Assembly: GCF_030053155.1 (NCBI RefSeq)
Contig: NZ_CP125640.1
Span: forward strand, 2,046,001 to 2,110,000
DNA: 64,000 nucleotides
Origin: Rhizobium sp. BT03
GTDB lineage: Bacteria > Pseudomonadota > Alphaproteobacteria > Rhizobiales > Rhizobiaceae
Reading direction: 5' to 3'
Shown: one piece after another, positions 15,320 to 22,839 of the stretch
How the letters are laid out: each line of letters opens with the position of its first letter
Position numbering within the stretch: position 1 is the first letter of the stretch
Program-made: the position numbers and the translations under genes
Notes under the pieces: generated by a model
The model's database searches: none
Told to the model about the DNA's origin: nothing
The model's input: only the letters and a program-made list of their open reading frames with translations

Positions 15320-16666
15320 ATGGACACGCGCGGTAACGACAACAGGTTCGCTTTCGAGGTGACGCACCGGCTGGTGCTGTCGATCGCAATACCGATGACG
15401 CTCGGCTTCATGACGACGCCGATGCTCGGGCTGACGAATACTGCCGTCGTCGGTCATATGGGCGACCCGCAAGCGCTGGCGGGACTGGCGATCGGCGCCA
15501 TGCTGTTCGATCTCATCCTGGGCAGTTTCAACTTCCTGCGCGCCTCGACCACCGGGCTGACGGCGCAGGCCTACGGCCGGCGCGATCAGCACGAGCAGCA
15601 GGCGGTCTTCTCCCGGGCGATGATTTCGGCGCTCGGCAGCGGGCTGGCGCTGCTCTGTCTTTCGCCGCTGCTGATGGCGGCCGGCTTGCGGCTGATGGGC
15701 GCGCACGGAGCGATCGCGGAGGCGACCAGCACCTATTTCTCGATCCGCATCCTCGCCGCGCCGGCAGCGCTCGCCAATTACGCCATCCTCGGCTTCGTGC
15801 TCGGGCGCGGACAAGGCAAGATCGGGCTGCTGCTGCAGGCGATCATCAACGGCATCAACATCCTGCTGTCGATCTATCTCGGCCTGACGCTCGGCTGGGG
15901 CGTGGCCGGCGTCGCCTGGGGAACGATGGCCGGCGAGACGGCCGGCGCGCTCACCGGGCTGTTCATCGTGCTCAGCGGCTTTGCCAAGGCCGATCGGCCG
16001 GCATGGGCGGAGATCTTTTCGCGGCACCGGCTGGCGGAGCTTTTCGCGCTCAACCGCGACATCCTGATCCGCACCTTCGTGCTGATCGGCGCCTTCACCA
16101 TCATGACGCGGATCGGCACCAGCTTCGGCGCGGTGACGCTTGCCGCCAATGCGGTGCTGATGAATTTCGTGCTGCTCTCCAGCTATTATCTCGACGGGCT
16201 GGCCAATGCCGCCGAGCAGATCACCGGCCGGGCGGTCGGCGCGCGCTACCGGCCGGCCTTCGACCGCGGGCTGAAGCTGACGATCCTGTGGTCCTTCGGA
16301 CTGGCGGCGATCGTTTCCGCCTTCTTCTTCCTCGCCGGATCCTGGCTGATCTCGGTGCTGACGACTTCGCCCGAGGTGCGGCAGGCGGCAGCAACCTATC
16401 TGCCCTGGGCGGCGGTGACCGGGCTGACCGGCGCGCTCGCCTTCCTGATGGACGGGGTCTTCATCGGCGCCACATGGTCGGCCGAGATGCGCAACCGGAT
16501 GCTGATGTCCTTTGCCGGCTATCTCCTGATGCTCGCCATCTTCGTGCCGCTCTTTAACAATCACGGCCTGTGGCTTGCGATGAACGCCTTCCTGCTCTTC
16601 CGCGGCTTTTTCCTCGCAGTGCTGGTCAAGCCGCGCGCCGATCAGACTTTTCGCGCTGCCCAGTAA
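15320..16666 (+). CDS. MATE family efflux transporter (DinF-like)
   Basis: 448 residues with twelve predicted spans. It begins MDTRGNDNRFAFEVTHRLVL, then IPMTLGFMTTPMLGLTNTAVVGHMGDPQALAGL, the classic MATE N-terminal signature. Two homologous halves are visible, the second starting near NRDILIRTFVLIGAFTIMTRIGTSFG. MATE proteins expel cationic drugs or toxins using H+ or Na+ gradients; this one is closest in feel to the DinF/NorM branch. Its 3' end overlaps pyrD, on the opposite strand, by 25 bases. The ATG at 15320 was chosen over an upstream in-frame start that would run into the CAP gene. Confidence 0.88.
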   Translation: MDTRGNDNRFAFEVTHRLVLSIAIPMTLGFMTTPMLGLTNTAVVGHMGDPQALAGLAIGAMLFDLILGSFNFLRASTTGLTAQAYGRRDQHEQQAVFSRAMISALGSGLALLCLSPLLMAAGLRLMGAHGAIAEATSTYFSIRILAAPAALANYAILGFVLGRGQGKIGLLLQAIINGINILLSIYLGLTLGWGVAGVAWGTMAGETAGALTGLFIVLSGFAKADRPAWAEIFSRHRLAELFALNRDILIRTFVLIGAFTIMTRIGTSFGAVTLAANAVLMNFVLLSSYYLDGLANAAEQITGRAVGARYRPAFDRGLKLTILWSFGLAAIVSAFFFLAGSWLISVLTTSPEVRQAAATYLPWAAVTGLTGALAFLMDGVFIGATWSAEMRNRMLMSFAGYLLMLAIFVPLFNNHGLWLAMNAFLLFRGFFLAVLVKPRADQTFRAAQ

Positions 16667-17730
16667 TCGAGCCTGCTGTCGCGCAGCTCGCGGATCGAGC
16701 CGGCCTTTTCGCGATCCAACAGTTTCGAGAGGCCGCGAACGATATCGCCGGGCAGGCCCGGGCCTTCATAGACCATGCAGGAATAGAGCTGGACGAGATC
16801 GGCGCCCGCCCTGATCTTCTCCAGCGCGGTTTCGGCCGAGGAAACGCCGCCGACGCCGATGATCGGCAGCGCGGGGCCGACGCGCTTGCGCATCCTGGCA
16901 AGCACCGCCGTCGATTTTTCGAACAGCGGCACGCCGGAGAGGCCACCCGCCTCCTTCGCCTGGCGCTGATCCTTGAGGCCGTCGCGCGACAGCGTGGTGT
17001 TGGAGACCATCAGCCCATCCAGCGCATGCGACAGCGCTTCCGCCGCGATATCGTCCATGCCTTCCTCGGTCAGATCGGGGGCGATCTTCAGGAAGACCGG
17101 CACCTTGCGGCCTGAGGTCGCCGCCATTTCGTCGCGCGCCGCCAGCACTGATGACAGCAGTGCGGCAAGGCTTTCGCGCGCCTGCAGGTCGCGCAGACCA
17201 GGCGTGTTCGGCGAGGAGATGTTGGCGGTGAAGTAACGCGCGACCGAATGGAAGCGGCGGATGCCGGCGACGTAGTCGGCGATGCGATCCTCGCTGTCCT
17301 TGTTGGCGCCGATATTGACGCCGACCATGCCCTTGCCGCTCAGCGCCGCAAGGCGCGCGAAAGCAGCCTCATGGCCTTCATTGTTGAAGCCGAGGCGGTT
17401 GATGACCGCCTCATCCTCGACCAGCCGGAAGATGCGCGGGCGCGGATTGCCGGATTGCGGCTTCGGTGTCACCGTGCCGATCTCGGTAAAACCGAAACCG
17501 AGCTTCAACAGCGCCTCCGGCACCTCGGCATTCTTATCGTAGCCTGCCGCCATGCCGAGCGGATTTTCGAAGGTGAGGCCGGCGACGGTCTGGCTGAGGC
17601 GCGGATCGGGCGTGATCTGGCAGGCCGGCACCAGGCCGGATTTCAGCGCCGCGATCGACATGCCGTGCGCCGTCTCAGGATCGAACAGGAAGAGACCCTT
17701 GCGGGCGAGACGCTTGAAGGGATCGATCAT
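16642..17730 (-). CDS. pyrD: Dihydroorotate dehydrogenase (quinone), class 2
   Basis: 362 residues beginning MIDPFKRLARKGLFLFDPETAHGM, the usual class 2 N-terminal membrane-associating helix. FMN-barrel motifs follow: NPLGMAAGYDKNAEVPEAL, GFGFTEIGTVTPKPQSGNP, NRLGFNN, FTANISSPNTPGLRDLQ (catalytic serine region) and the phosphate-binding GVGGVSSAETALEKIRAGA. It oxidises dihydroorotate to orotate in pyrimidine synthesis and passes electrons to ubiquinone at the inner membrane. The start overlaps the stop of the DUF952 gene by four bases (ATGA), so they are coupled. Its 3' end overlaps the MATE gene by 25 bases, convergently. Confidence 0.95.
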   Translation of the reverse strand: MIDPFKRLARKGLFLFDPETAHGMSIAALKSGLVPACQITPDPRLSQTVAGLTFENPLGMAAGYDKNAEVPEALLKLGFGFTEIGTVTPKPQSGNPRPRIFRLVEDEAVINRLGFNNEGHEAAFARLAALSGKGMVGVNIGANKDSEDRIADYVAGIRRFHSVARYFTANISSPNTPGLRDLQARESLAALLSSVLAARDEMAATSGRKVPVFLKIAPDLTEEGMDDIAAEALSHALDGLMVSNTTLSRDGLKDQRQAKEAGGLSGVPLFEKSTAVLARMRKRVGPALPIIGVGGVSSAETALEKIRAGADLVQLYSCMVYEGPGLPGDIVRGLSKLLDREKAGSIRELRDSRLDYWAARKV

Positions 17731-18083
17731 GGCTGCAGCTCCGGAAAGACATGGGCGCCGGTCTCGTCGAGCGGCAACGGCGCTTCCCAGCGCACGGCCG
17801 CCAGCGGCAGGTCGGCATAGAGATGCGGGAAGAGATCGCCGCCGCGCGAGGCTTCGAACACCAGCTTGTCGCCGAAGCCCCCGCCATCGACGGCAATCAG
17901 CAACAGGCCGGCCTGGCCGGCAAAATGCAGCGCCGCGGTCTGCTTGACCTGGCCTGCCGTCGAGAAATGGATGAAACCATCCTTGAGATCGATGCCGGCG
18001 CCATGAAAAATGCCGGTTTGTCTGGCTTGCTGCCAGAGCGTTTCCGTCACGATCTTGTAAAGGGTCGGTGTCACGCTCATCAT
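17727..18083 (-). CDS. DUF952 domain-containing protein
   Basis: 118 residues, start MMSVTPTLYKIVTETLWQQA. The family signature DGFIHFSTAGQVKQTAALHFAGQ is present, followed by LLLIAVDGGG and HLYADLPLAAVRWEAPLPLDETG. DUF952 proteins are small cytosolic proteins related in fold to ADP-ribosyl transferase-like enzymes, but without a known activity. It lies directly upstream of pyrD with a four-base overlap, a conserved arrangement in rhizobia as far as I recall. GAGG precedes the first ATG by a few bases; the second ATG (18080) is an equal alternative. Confidence 0.85.
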   Translation of the reverse strand: MMSVTPTLYKIVTETLWQQARQTGIFHGAGIDLKDGFIHFSTAGQVKQTAALHFAGQAGLLLIAVDGGGFGDKLVFEASRGGDLFPHLYADLPLAAVRWEAPLPLDETGAHVFPELQP

Positions 18084-18198
18084 GGCCTCGCCATTGCTGG
18101 TCCTCGATCACCAGCGCTTTGCCGGAAAGAGGCGGCGATGTCCACGCCCCGGCAGTTAAAAACAGAGCTACCACAGGCAAAATCAGGAGGATGAGACG

Positions 18199-18597
18199 AT
18201 GAAGATTTCGGTTCTGACACTTGGCGTTCTTCTCCTGCCGCTTGGCGCCGCGGCGGCCGAGGCCGATGCAAGCCGGTTCCAGCTGGAAAGGAGCGGCGAC
18301 CATTTCGTCCGGCTCGACCGGCAGACCGGGGCGATGTCGATCTGCCAGGACAAGGACGGCGCCCTCGTCTGCCGGATGGCGGCCGACGAGCGGGCGGCCT
18401 ATGAGGACGAACTCGACCGGCTTTCCGAGCGGGTGACGAAGCTGGAACAGGGCGGCCTCATCCAGCGGGCGCTGCCGAGCGATGCCGAGGTCGACCGGTC
18501 GATCAGCATTATGGAAAAGATGATGAAGAGTTTCATGGGGATGGTGAAGGAGTTTCAGACCGAGGAAAACGCCAATCCCCTTCCGCAGAAGACCTGA
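18199..18597 (+). CDS. Hypothetical secreted coiled-coil protein
   Basis: 132 residues with a signal peptide (MKISVLTLGVLLLPLGAAAA). A short domain with two cysteines follows (MSICQDKDGALVCRM), then a coiled coil (about 75-95, YEDELDRLSERVTKLEQ) and a methionine-rich tail (IMEKMMKSFMGMVKE). An excellent ribosome site, AGGAGG, lies nine bases before the ATG. I do not recognise a characterised family; the likely location is the periplasm. It is transcribed away from the DUF952-pyrD pair. Confidence 0.65.
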   Translation: MKISVLTLGVLLLPLGAAAAEADASRFQLERSGDHFVRLDRQTGAMSICQDKDGALVCRMAADERAAYEDELDRLSERVTKLEQGGLIQRALPSDAEVDRSISIMEKMMKSFMGMVKEFQTEENANPLPQKT

Positions 18598-18689
18598 TCT
18601 GATATAGTCGCATTACTAGGCATGCATGAGAACGCCGAGGGGACGGCGGCGCATGCGGGCACGATCGGGCTCTTGGGAGGGAGTTTTCG

Positions 18690-19337
18690 ATGCAGGAACA
18701 GACCATCATCATTGCGGACGATCATCCGCTGTTCCGCGATGCGTTGCGCCAGGCCGTCATCGGCATGGAAGGCCGCCAAGCGATCGTCGAGGCCGGCGAT
18801 TTCGCGGCCGCCCGCAAGGCGGCAGGCGCCCATGCGGAGGCCGACCTGATGCTGCTCGACCTCGCCATGCCCGGCGTCAGCGGCTTTTCCGGCCTGATGG
18901 CGCTGCGCTCGGAATTCGCCAGCCTGCCGATCATCATCGTCTCGGCAACCGACGACGCGACGACGATCCGCCGGGCGCTGGAACTCGGCGCCTCCGGCTT
19001 CATTTCCAAATCCGCCGGCATCGACGACATTCGCCGCAGCATCCAGACGGTGCTTGCCGGCGATATCGCCACGCCGGAAAACTACCGCGACGGCCAGGAA
19101 CAGGATCCCGATGTCGCCGACCTGATCCACCGCCTGCATACGCTGACGCCGCAGCAGAGCCGGGTGCTGACCATGCTCGGCGAAGGGCTTTTGAACAAGC
19201 AGATCGCCTATGAGCTCGGCGTCTCCGAGGCGACGATCAAGGCGCATGTCTCGGCGATCCTCTTGAAACTCGACGTCGACAGCCGGACGCAGGCGGTCAT
19301 CCAGCTCGGCAAGATCAACATGGCGATGGTTGCCTGA
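18690..19337 (+). CDS. NarL/LuxR family response regulator
   Basis: 215 residues. The receiver domain (about 5-120) has the acidic pair IIIADDHPLFRD, the phosphoacceptor Asp57 in LMLLDLAMPGVSG, the switch residue in IIIVSATDD and the lysine in GFISKSAG. The C-terminal HTH is LTPQQSRVLTMLGEGLLNKQIAYELGVSEATIKAHVSAILLKL, the classic LuxR type. It probably activates or represses target promoters when phosphorylated. No histidine kinase gene is adjacent, so its partner must lie elsewhere. GGGAGGGAGTTTTCG precedes the ATG. Confidence 0.88.
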   Translation: MQEQTIIIADDHPLFRDALRQAVIGMEGRQAIVEAGDFAAARKAAGAHAEADLMLLDLAMPGVSGFSGLMALRSEFASLPIIIVSATDDATTIRRALELGASGFISKSAGIDDIRRSIQTVLAGDIATPENYRDGQEQDPDVADLIHRLHTLTPQQSRVLTMLGEGLLNKQIAYELGVSEATIKAHVSAILLKLDVDSRTQAVIQLGKINMAMVA

Positions 19338-19450
19338 AGCGCTTGCGATAACAGGACTTTATTCCTCCCTTGCCTTTACTCGGGCGGCACGGTCGGCTAA
19401 TATTCCGGCCGGCTGACGCGCGGATGAGCCGCGCACGGAATCGGGCGCCT

Positions 19451-20140
19451 ATGCTGTCACACGACCAGATCTGGGGAGCGATCGACAGGCTTGCCGAGCG
19501 GCACGAGCTGACGCCATCCGGTCTTGCGCGGCGCGCCGGGCTCGACCCCACCTCCTTCAACAAATCGAAACGGCTTTCCGCCGACGGGCGGCTGCGCTGG
19601 CCTTCGACGGAATCGATCGCCAAGGTGCTCGACGCCACAGGGGCGAGCGTCGAGCAATTCCTTGCCTTCCTGCAACCGGATGCCGGTTTTTCCAGGAAGC
19701 CGGCCGGGCAGCTGGCCGGGCAGCCCGACGGCGCGGTTTCGCCGGAAGGCAGCTCTATTCCGCTGCTCGGCTTTGCCCAGGCCGGCGCCGGCGGCTTCTT
19801 CGACGATGGCGGTTTTCCGGCCGGCCAGGGCTGGGACGTGGTGGAATTCCCGGTGGCCCCGTCGCAGAAATCAGCCGTCTATGCGCTGGAGGTGCAGGGC
19901 GAGAGCATGATGCCGCTCTACCGCGACGGCGATGTGCTGATCGTCGAGCCCGGCGCGCAGGTGCGCCGCAACGACCGCGTCGTGGTGCGCACATGCGCGG
20001 GCGAGGTGATGGCCAAGGTGCTGCTGCGCCAAAGCCCGCGCTCGATCGAGCTGATGTCGCTCAATCCCGAACATCCCAACCGCACCCTCGAGCTGTCCGA
20101 TGTCGATTGGATCGCCCGCATCATCTGGGCCAGCCAATAG
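19451..20140 (+). CDS. HTH and S24 peptidase-domain transcriptional regulator
   Basis: 229 residues. An N-terminal XRE-like HTH (LAERHELTPSGLARRAGLDPTSFNKSKR) is joined by a glycine-rich linker to an S24 signal-peptidase-like domain. The nucleophile serine lies in QGESMMPLYRDGDVLIV, and the general-base lysine is likely in GEVMAKVLLR. This matches CI/LexA-like repressors that can self-cleave on RecA activation. An AG pair suited to cleavage occurs in GFAQAGAGG. There is no phage context, so it is more likely a stress regulator. The ATG at 19451 was chosen; an in-frame upstream ATG at 19424 is possible. Confidence 0.8.
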   Translation: MLSHDQIWGAIDRLAERHELTPSGLARRAGLDPTSFNKSKRLSADGRLRWPSTESIAKVLDATGASVEQFLAFLQPDAGFSRKPAGQLAGQPDGAVSPEGSSIPLLGFAQAGAGGFFDDGGFPAGQGWDVVEFPVAPSQKSAVYALEVQGESMMPLYRDGDVLIVEPGAQVRRNDRVVVRTCAGEVMAKVLLRQSPRSIELMSLNPEHPNRTLELSDVDWIARIIWASQ

Positions 20141-20151
20141 GAAGATATTCC

Positions 20152-20871
20152 ATGCGCCCTGCCGCCGTCTTCACAGGTCTCATAGGGATGGCGGTGGTGG
20201 CCGGTCTGCTGATGGCTGGGGAAGCAAGGCTGCGGGGCGGCACGGCCGGGGACGAGACCATGTCTGCCGAGGAGACGGCGACTGCTGTGGATCCTGCCGC
20301 TACCGCCGGCGAACCGGCTGTGATTTCGGACGACCGTGCCGAAGTGCTCGCCCAATCTGCGGAATCGGCGGCGCAACCGCCGGCGCCGCCCTCCCCGGGA
20401 CCTGCCGACGGCACGGCGCCCCAACCCGCAGAGAGCGAGCCGCGGACCGAGACGGCCGCCGGACAGCCGGCAAGTCCCGCCGTGAAAAAGCCGATGGAGC
20501 TGGCGCGGCCGGCAGTCGAAAATGCCGGCCTTCTCTCCTTCGGCGAGCGCAAGCTGCAGCTTGCCGGCGTGGTGCCGACGCCGGCCGACCGGATATGCGG
20601 GCCGGCTGGCCGGCAATGGCCCTGCGGCATGATGGCCAAGACCGCGCTGCGCCAGCTGTTGCGCAACCGCAGCATTGCCTGCGATCTTGATGCGGCCGAA
20701 TGGAAGGAAACGGCGACCGCCGCCTGCCGGCTCGGCACGCAGGATCTCGGCACATGGCTTGCCGAAAACGGCTGGGCCGAGGCAGAGGCGGGTTCGCCGC
20801 TTGTGTCAGCCGCAGAAAAGGCCAGGCAGGCGGGAAAGGGTCTTTACGGCGAGGATCCGCGCCGGAGATGA
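20152..20871 (+). CDS. Membrane-anchored thermonuclease-like (SNase) protein
   Basis: 239 residues. It begins with a membrane anchor or signal segment (AAVFTGLIGMAVVAGLLMAGEA), followed by a Pro/Ala/Glu-rich linker (about 30-120) and a C-terminal SNase-like domain: LQLAGVVPTPADRICG, MMAKTALRQLLRNRSIACDL, LGTQDLGTWLAENGWAEAEAG. In staphylococcal nuclease the first block carries a catalytic arginine and an acidic-proline motif. Here that arginine is glutamine (LQLAG) and the motif is not kept, so activity is doubtful. It follows the S24 regulator by 11 bases and is likely co-transcribed. Confidence 0.7.
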   Translation: MRPAAVFTGLIGMAVVAGLLMAGEARLRGGTAGDETMSAEETATAVDPAATAGEPAVISDDRAEVLAQSAESAAQPPAPPSPGPADGTAPQPAESEPRTETAAGQPASPAVKKPMELARPAVENAGLLSFGERKLQLAGVVPTPADRICGPAGRQWPCGMMAKTALRQLLRNRSIACDLDAAEWKETATAACRLGTQDLGTWLAENGWAEAEAGSPLVSAAEKARQAGKGLYGEDPRRR

Positions 20872-20953
20872 CCGGCGGCCTTGACAGGGAGCCGATCCCT
20901 TGCAATGCCGGCTGCCAATTCCCACTCTGGGCTGATCGAAAAAGGAATCAGAG

Positions 20954-21367
20954 ATGAACAAGCCGCTTTCCGCCCATGATGCGCTGATCTACGTGATGGT
21001 GATGGCCTCAGCCGTCGACAGCACGATGAACGACCGGGAGATGACGAGGATCGGCCAACTGATCGGATTCCTGCCGGTTTTCAAGGATTTCGATGATGAC
21101 AGGCTGATATCGATCGCACGCGACTGCGCCTCGCTGCTGGCAGGGCCTGAGGGCCTCGACGTCGTTCTCGAAACCGTGCGCGACACCCTGCCGGCAAAAC
21201 TCTACGACACGGCCTATGCGCTGGCCGTCGAGGTGGCCTCCGCCGATCTCTCCGTGAAAGCCGAGGAACTGCGGCTGCTCAGCTTGCTGCGCGACCGGCT
21301 CGGCCTCGACAAGCTCACCTGCGCGGCGATCGAGCGCAGCGCGATTGCCCGCTTCCGCAAGGGCTGA
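20954..21367 (+). CDS. TerB-family protein
   Basis: 137 residues, all alpha, with the TerB pattern: ALIYVMVMASAVDSTMNDREMTRIGQLI at the start and the repeat-like ALAVEVASADLSVKAEELRLLSLLRDRLGL near the end. The acidic pairs D-x-x-M/E resemble metal-binding helices of TerB. The name derives from tellurite-resistance clusters, but single TerB proteins occur widely without such phenotypes. No other ter genes are nearby, so tellurite resistance should not be assumed. The start ATG at 20954 follows GGAATCAGAG. Confidence 0.78.
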   Translation: MNKPLSAHDALIYVMVMASAVDSTMNDREMTRIGQLIGFLPVFKDFDDDRLISIARDCASLLAGPEGLDVVLETVRDTLPAKLYDTAYALAVEVASADLSVKAEELRLLSLLRDRLGLDKLTCAAIERSAIARFRKG

Positions 21368-21389
21368 CCTTCAAGAACGCTCTGTTTTA

Positions 21390-21435
21390 TGCATGTCGTT
21401 ATCCAAAACCGCTGCACCGTTTTGGGCGACATGCA
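21390..21435. repeat. Composite palindrome between convergent genes
   Basis: TGCATGTCG (21390-21398) pairs with CGACATGCA (21427-21435), and an inner CCAAAAC / GTTTTGG pair sits inside. I recall very similar palindromes between many rhizobial genes. Placed between the terB-like gene and the convergent binding-protein gene, it may act as a bidirectional terminator. Confidence 0.6.
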
Positions 21436-21437
21436 CG

Positions 21438-22313
21438 TCAGTAAAGCCCGTAGGGAAAATAGCGCAGATAGATTTCCTGGAGACGGCCGTTGCGCGACAG
21501 CGTGGCGAGCGCGTGGTCGATCGCTGCCGTCAGCACGCTGTCCTTCTGCCGCAGCATGATCGTCATGCCCTCGCCGAGGAAATGCTCGGAAAGATAGGGA
21601 CCGTCGAACAGGGCGCAGCATTTGACCGAGGCCGGCGAGGAGACCCAGAAGGAAAGCTGCAGCGCATCGGCAAAGGCGGCATCGACCTTGCGCTCCTTCA
21701 GCGCCGCAAGCAGGGCATCCTTGGTGTCGAAGGCTTGGGCCTTGATCGCCGGGAAGAAGGCGGCCAGCATCGCCTCGTGCACCGTGCCCTTGACCACGCC
21801 GACCGGATGATTGGAAAGCGCGGCAGCCGTCTTGCCGTCGAACGGCACGGCGAGATTGCGCACGAAGCGGGCCGGCAGCATCAGATACGGCCGGGAGAAA
21901 ACGAACCGCCGGCGCAGCTCCGGCGTCACGGCAAGACCGGCGATCACGGCATCGCCCTGCGAGGCGGCGAGCGCATCCTTGAGGTCGGCAAAGGGGATCG
22001 CCTGAATCTGGCACTTGTCCGAAATCTCCAGCTCGCTGCAGATTTCGCGAGCGAGATCGACGTTGAAACCGGAAAGCTTGCCGTTCTGATCGGTGAAATT
22101 GAACGGCGGAAAATCGACCGAGGTCAGGAAGCGCAAGCGGACCAGCGAGGAGAGATCGGGCTTCGCCAGGCGCTCGCGGGCGTCGAAAAGCAGCGGCAAC
22201 GACGGTGCTGCCTGCTGGGCGGAGGCGGCAAGGCCGGAGAACAATGCGCCCAGAAACAGGCCGAACGCGAGAAGAGCCCTCAGAATCGGAAATGCCTGTT
22301 TGGATTCGATCAT
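21438..22313 (-). CDS. ABC-type amino-acid-like substrate-binding protein
   Basis: 291 residues with a signal peptide (about 1-33, LRALLAFGLFLGALFSGLAASAQ). The mature protein has the family-3 bacterial solute-binding pattern: RFLTSVDFPPFNFTDQNGKLSGFNVDLAREICSEL, then DAVIAGLAVTPELRRRFVFSRPYL and PVGVVKGTVHEAML. These proteins capture polar amino acids or similar ligands in the periplasm. No permease or ATPase genes are adjacent, so it either serves a distant transporter or has a sensing role. It is transcribed alone, convergent with the terB-like gene. Confidence 0.85.
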   Translation of the reverse strand: MIESKQAFPILRALLAFGLFLGALFSGLAASAQQAAPSLPLLFDARERLAKPDLSSLVRLRFLTSVDFPPFNFTDQNGKLSGFNVDLAREICSELEISDKCQIQAIPFADLKDALAASQGDAVIAGLAVTPELRRRFVFSRPYLMLPARFVRNLAVPFDGKTAAALSNHPVGVVKGTVHEAMLAAFFPAIKAQAFDTKDALLAALKERKVDAAFADALQLSFWVSSPASVKCCALFDGPYLSEHFLGEGMTIMLRQKDSVLTAAIDHALATLSRNGRLQEIYLRYFPYGLY

Positions 22314-22405
22314 CGTGGTCTCGGAGTTAAGCGCGAAGCGTTGCCGCGAGATGTAACAGAGTCAGGCCGGACGGGGAATATCCATGGGACGGATCGTGCG
22401 CATCC

Positions 22406-22583
22406 GCCCCTCATCCGCCTGCCGGCACCTTCTCCCCGTTTTACGGGGAGAAGGGGATTTGCCGCGACCTCTCCGTCCCTCGCTAACGTCCCGCGGGGCA
22501 CGTCCCCTCGCCCCGTTTTTACGGGGGTCCGAAGGACGGGGCGAGACCAGCGGCTCGACCCCGGTTGGGTTAGGGTGAGGGGC
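22406..22583. repeat. RIME-like intergenic element, copy 2
   Basis: It runs from GCCCCTCATCCGCCTGCCGG to GGGTTAGGGTGAGGGGC, with internal hairpins CTCCCCGTTTTACGGGGAG and CCCCGTTTTTACGGGG. It is about 35 bases longer than other copies because of an insertion with GGGTCCGAAGGACGGG. From 22584 to 22839 no gene is visible; that stretch must carry the promoter of the chemotaxis receptor. Confidence 0.8.
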
Positions 22584-22839
22584 AGCCAGCCTTCGGTGCG
22601 GTGGCAACCGTGGCCCTCCTTATCCCCAAAAATCACCGCGGCGCCGCCCGGCCGTTAGCGCGGAATTAAAGAATATCGCCTCTATTTGTGACGACGACAC
22701 GGACCCGCCGGCCGATTGCATGATGCATGCGTCAATCCCGCAATAATCCCTGAGCCGCGACACCGACGCAGCGCTCCGTTTGCAACAATTGATTTCAAAG
22801 AACCGGGCATCGACGCCCGGTCAACCGGGTGACATTTCC

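Noticed and set aside
15173..16564. A 463-codon minus-strand frame opposite the MATE gene
   Set aside because: Antisense shadow with highly charged low-complexity composition; the plus strand carries all MATE motifs.
19451..20140. S24 regulator as a prophage repressor
   Set aside because: No phage structural, lysis or integration genes nearby; neighbours are chromosomal genes.
20954..21367. Tellurite resistance from the terB-like gene
   Set aside because: Only a single TerB-domain protein is present, without terC, terD or terZ partners.
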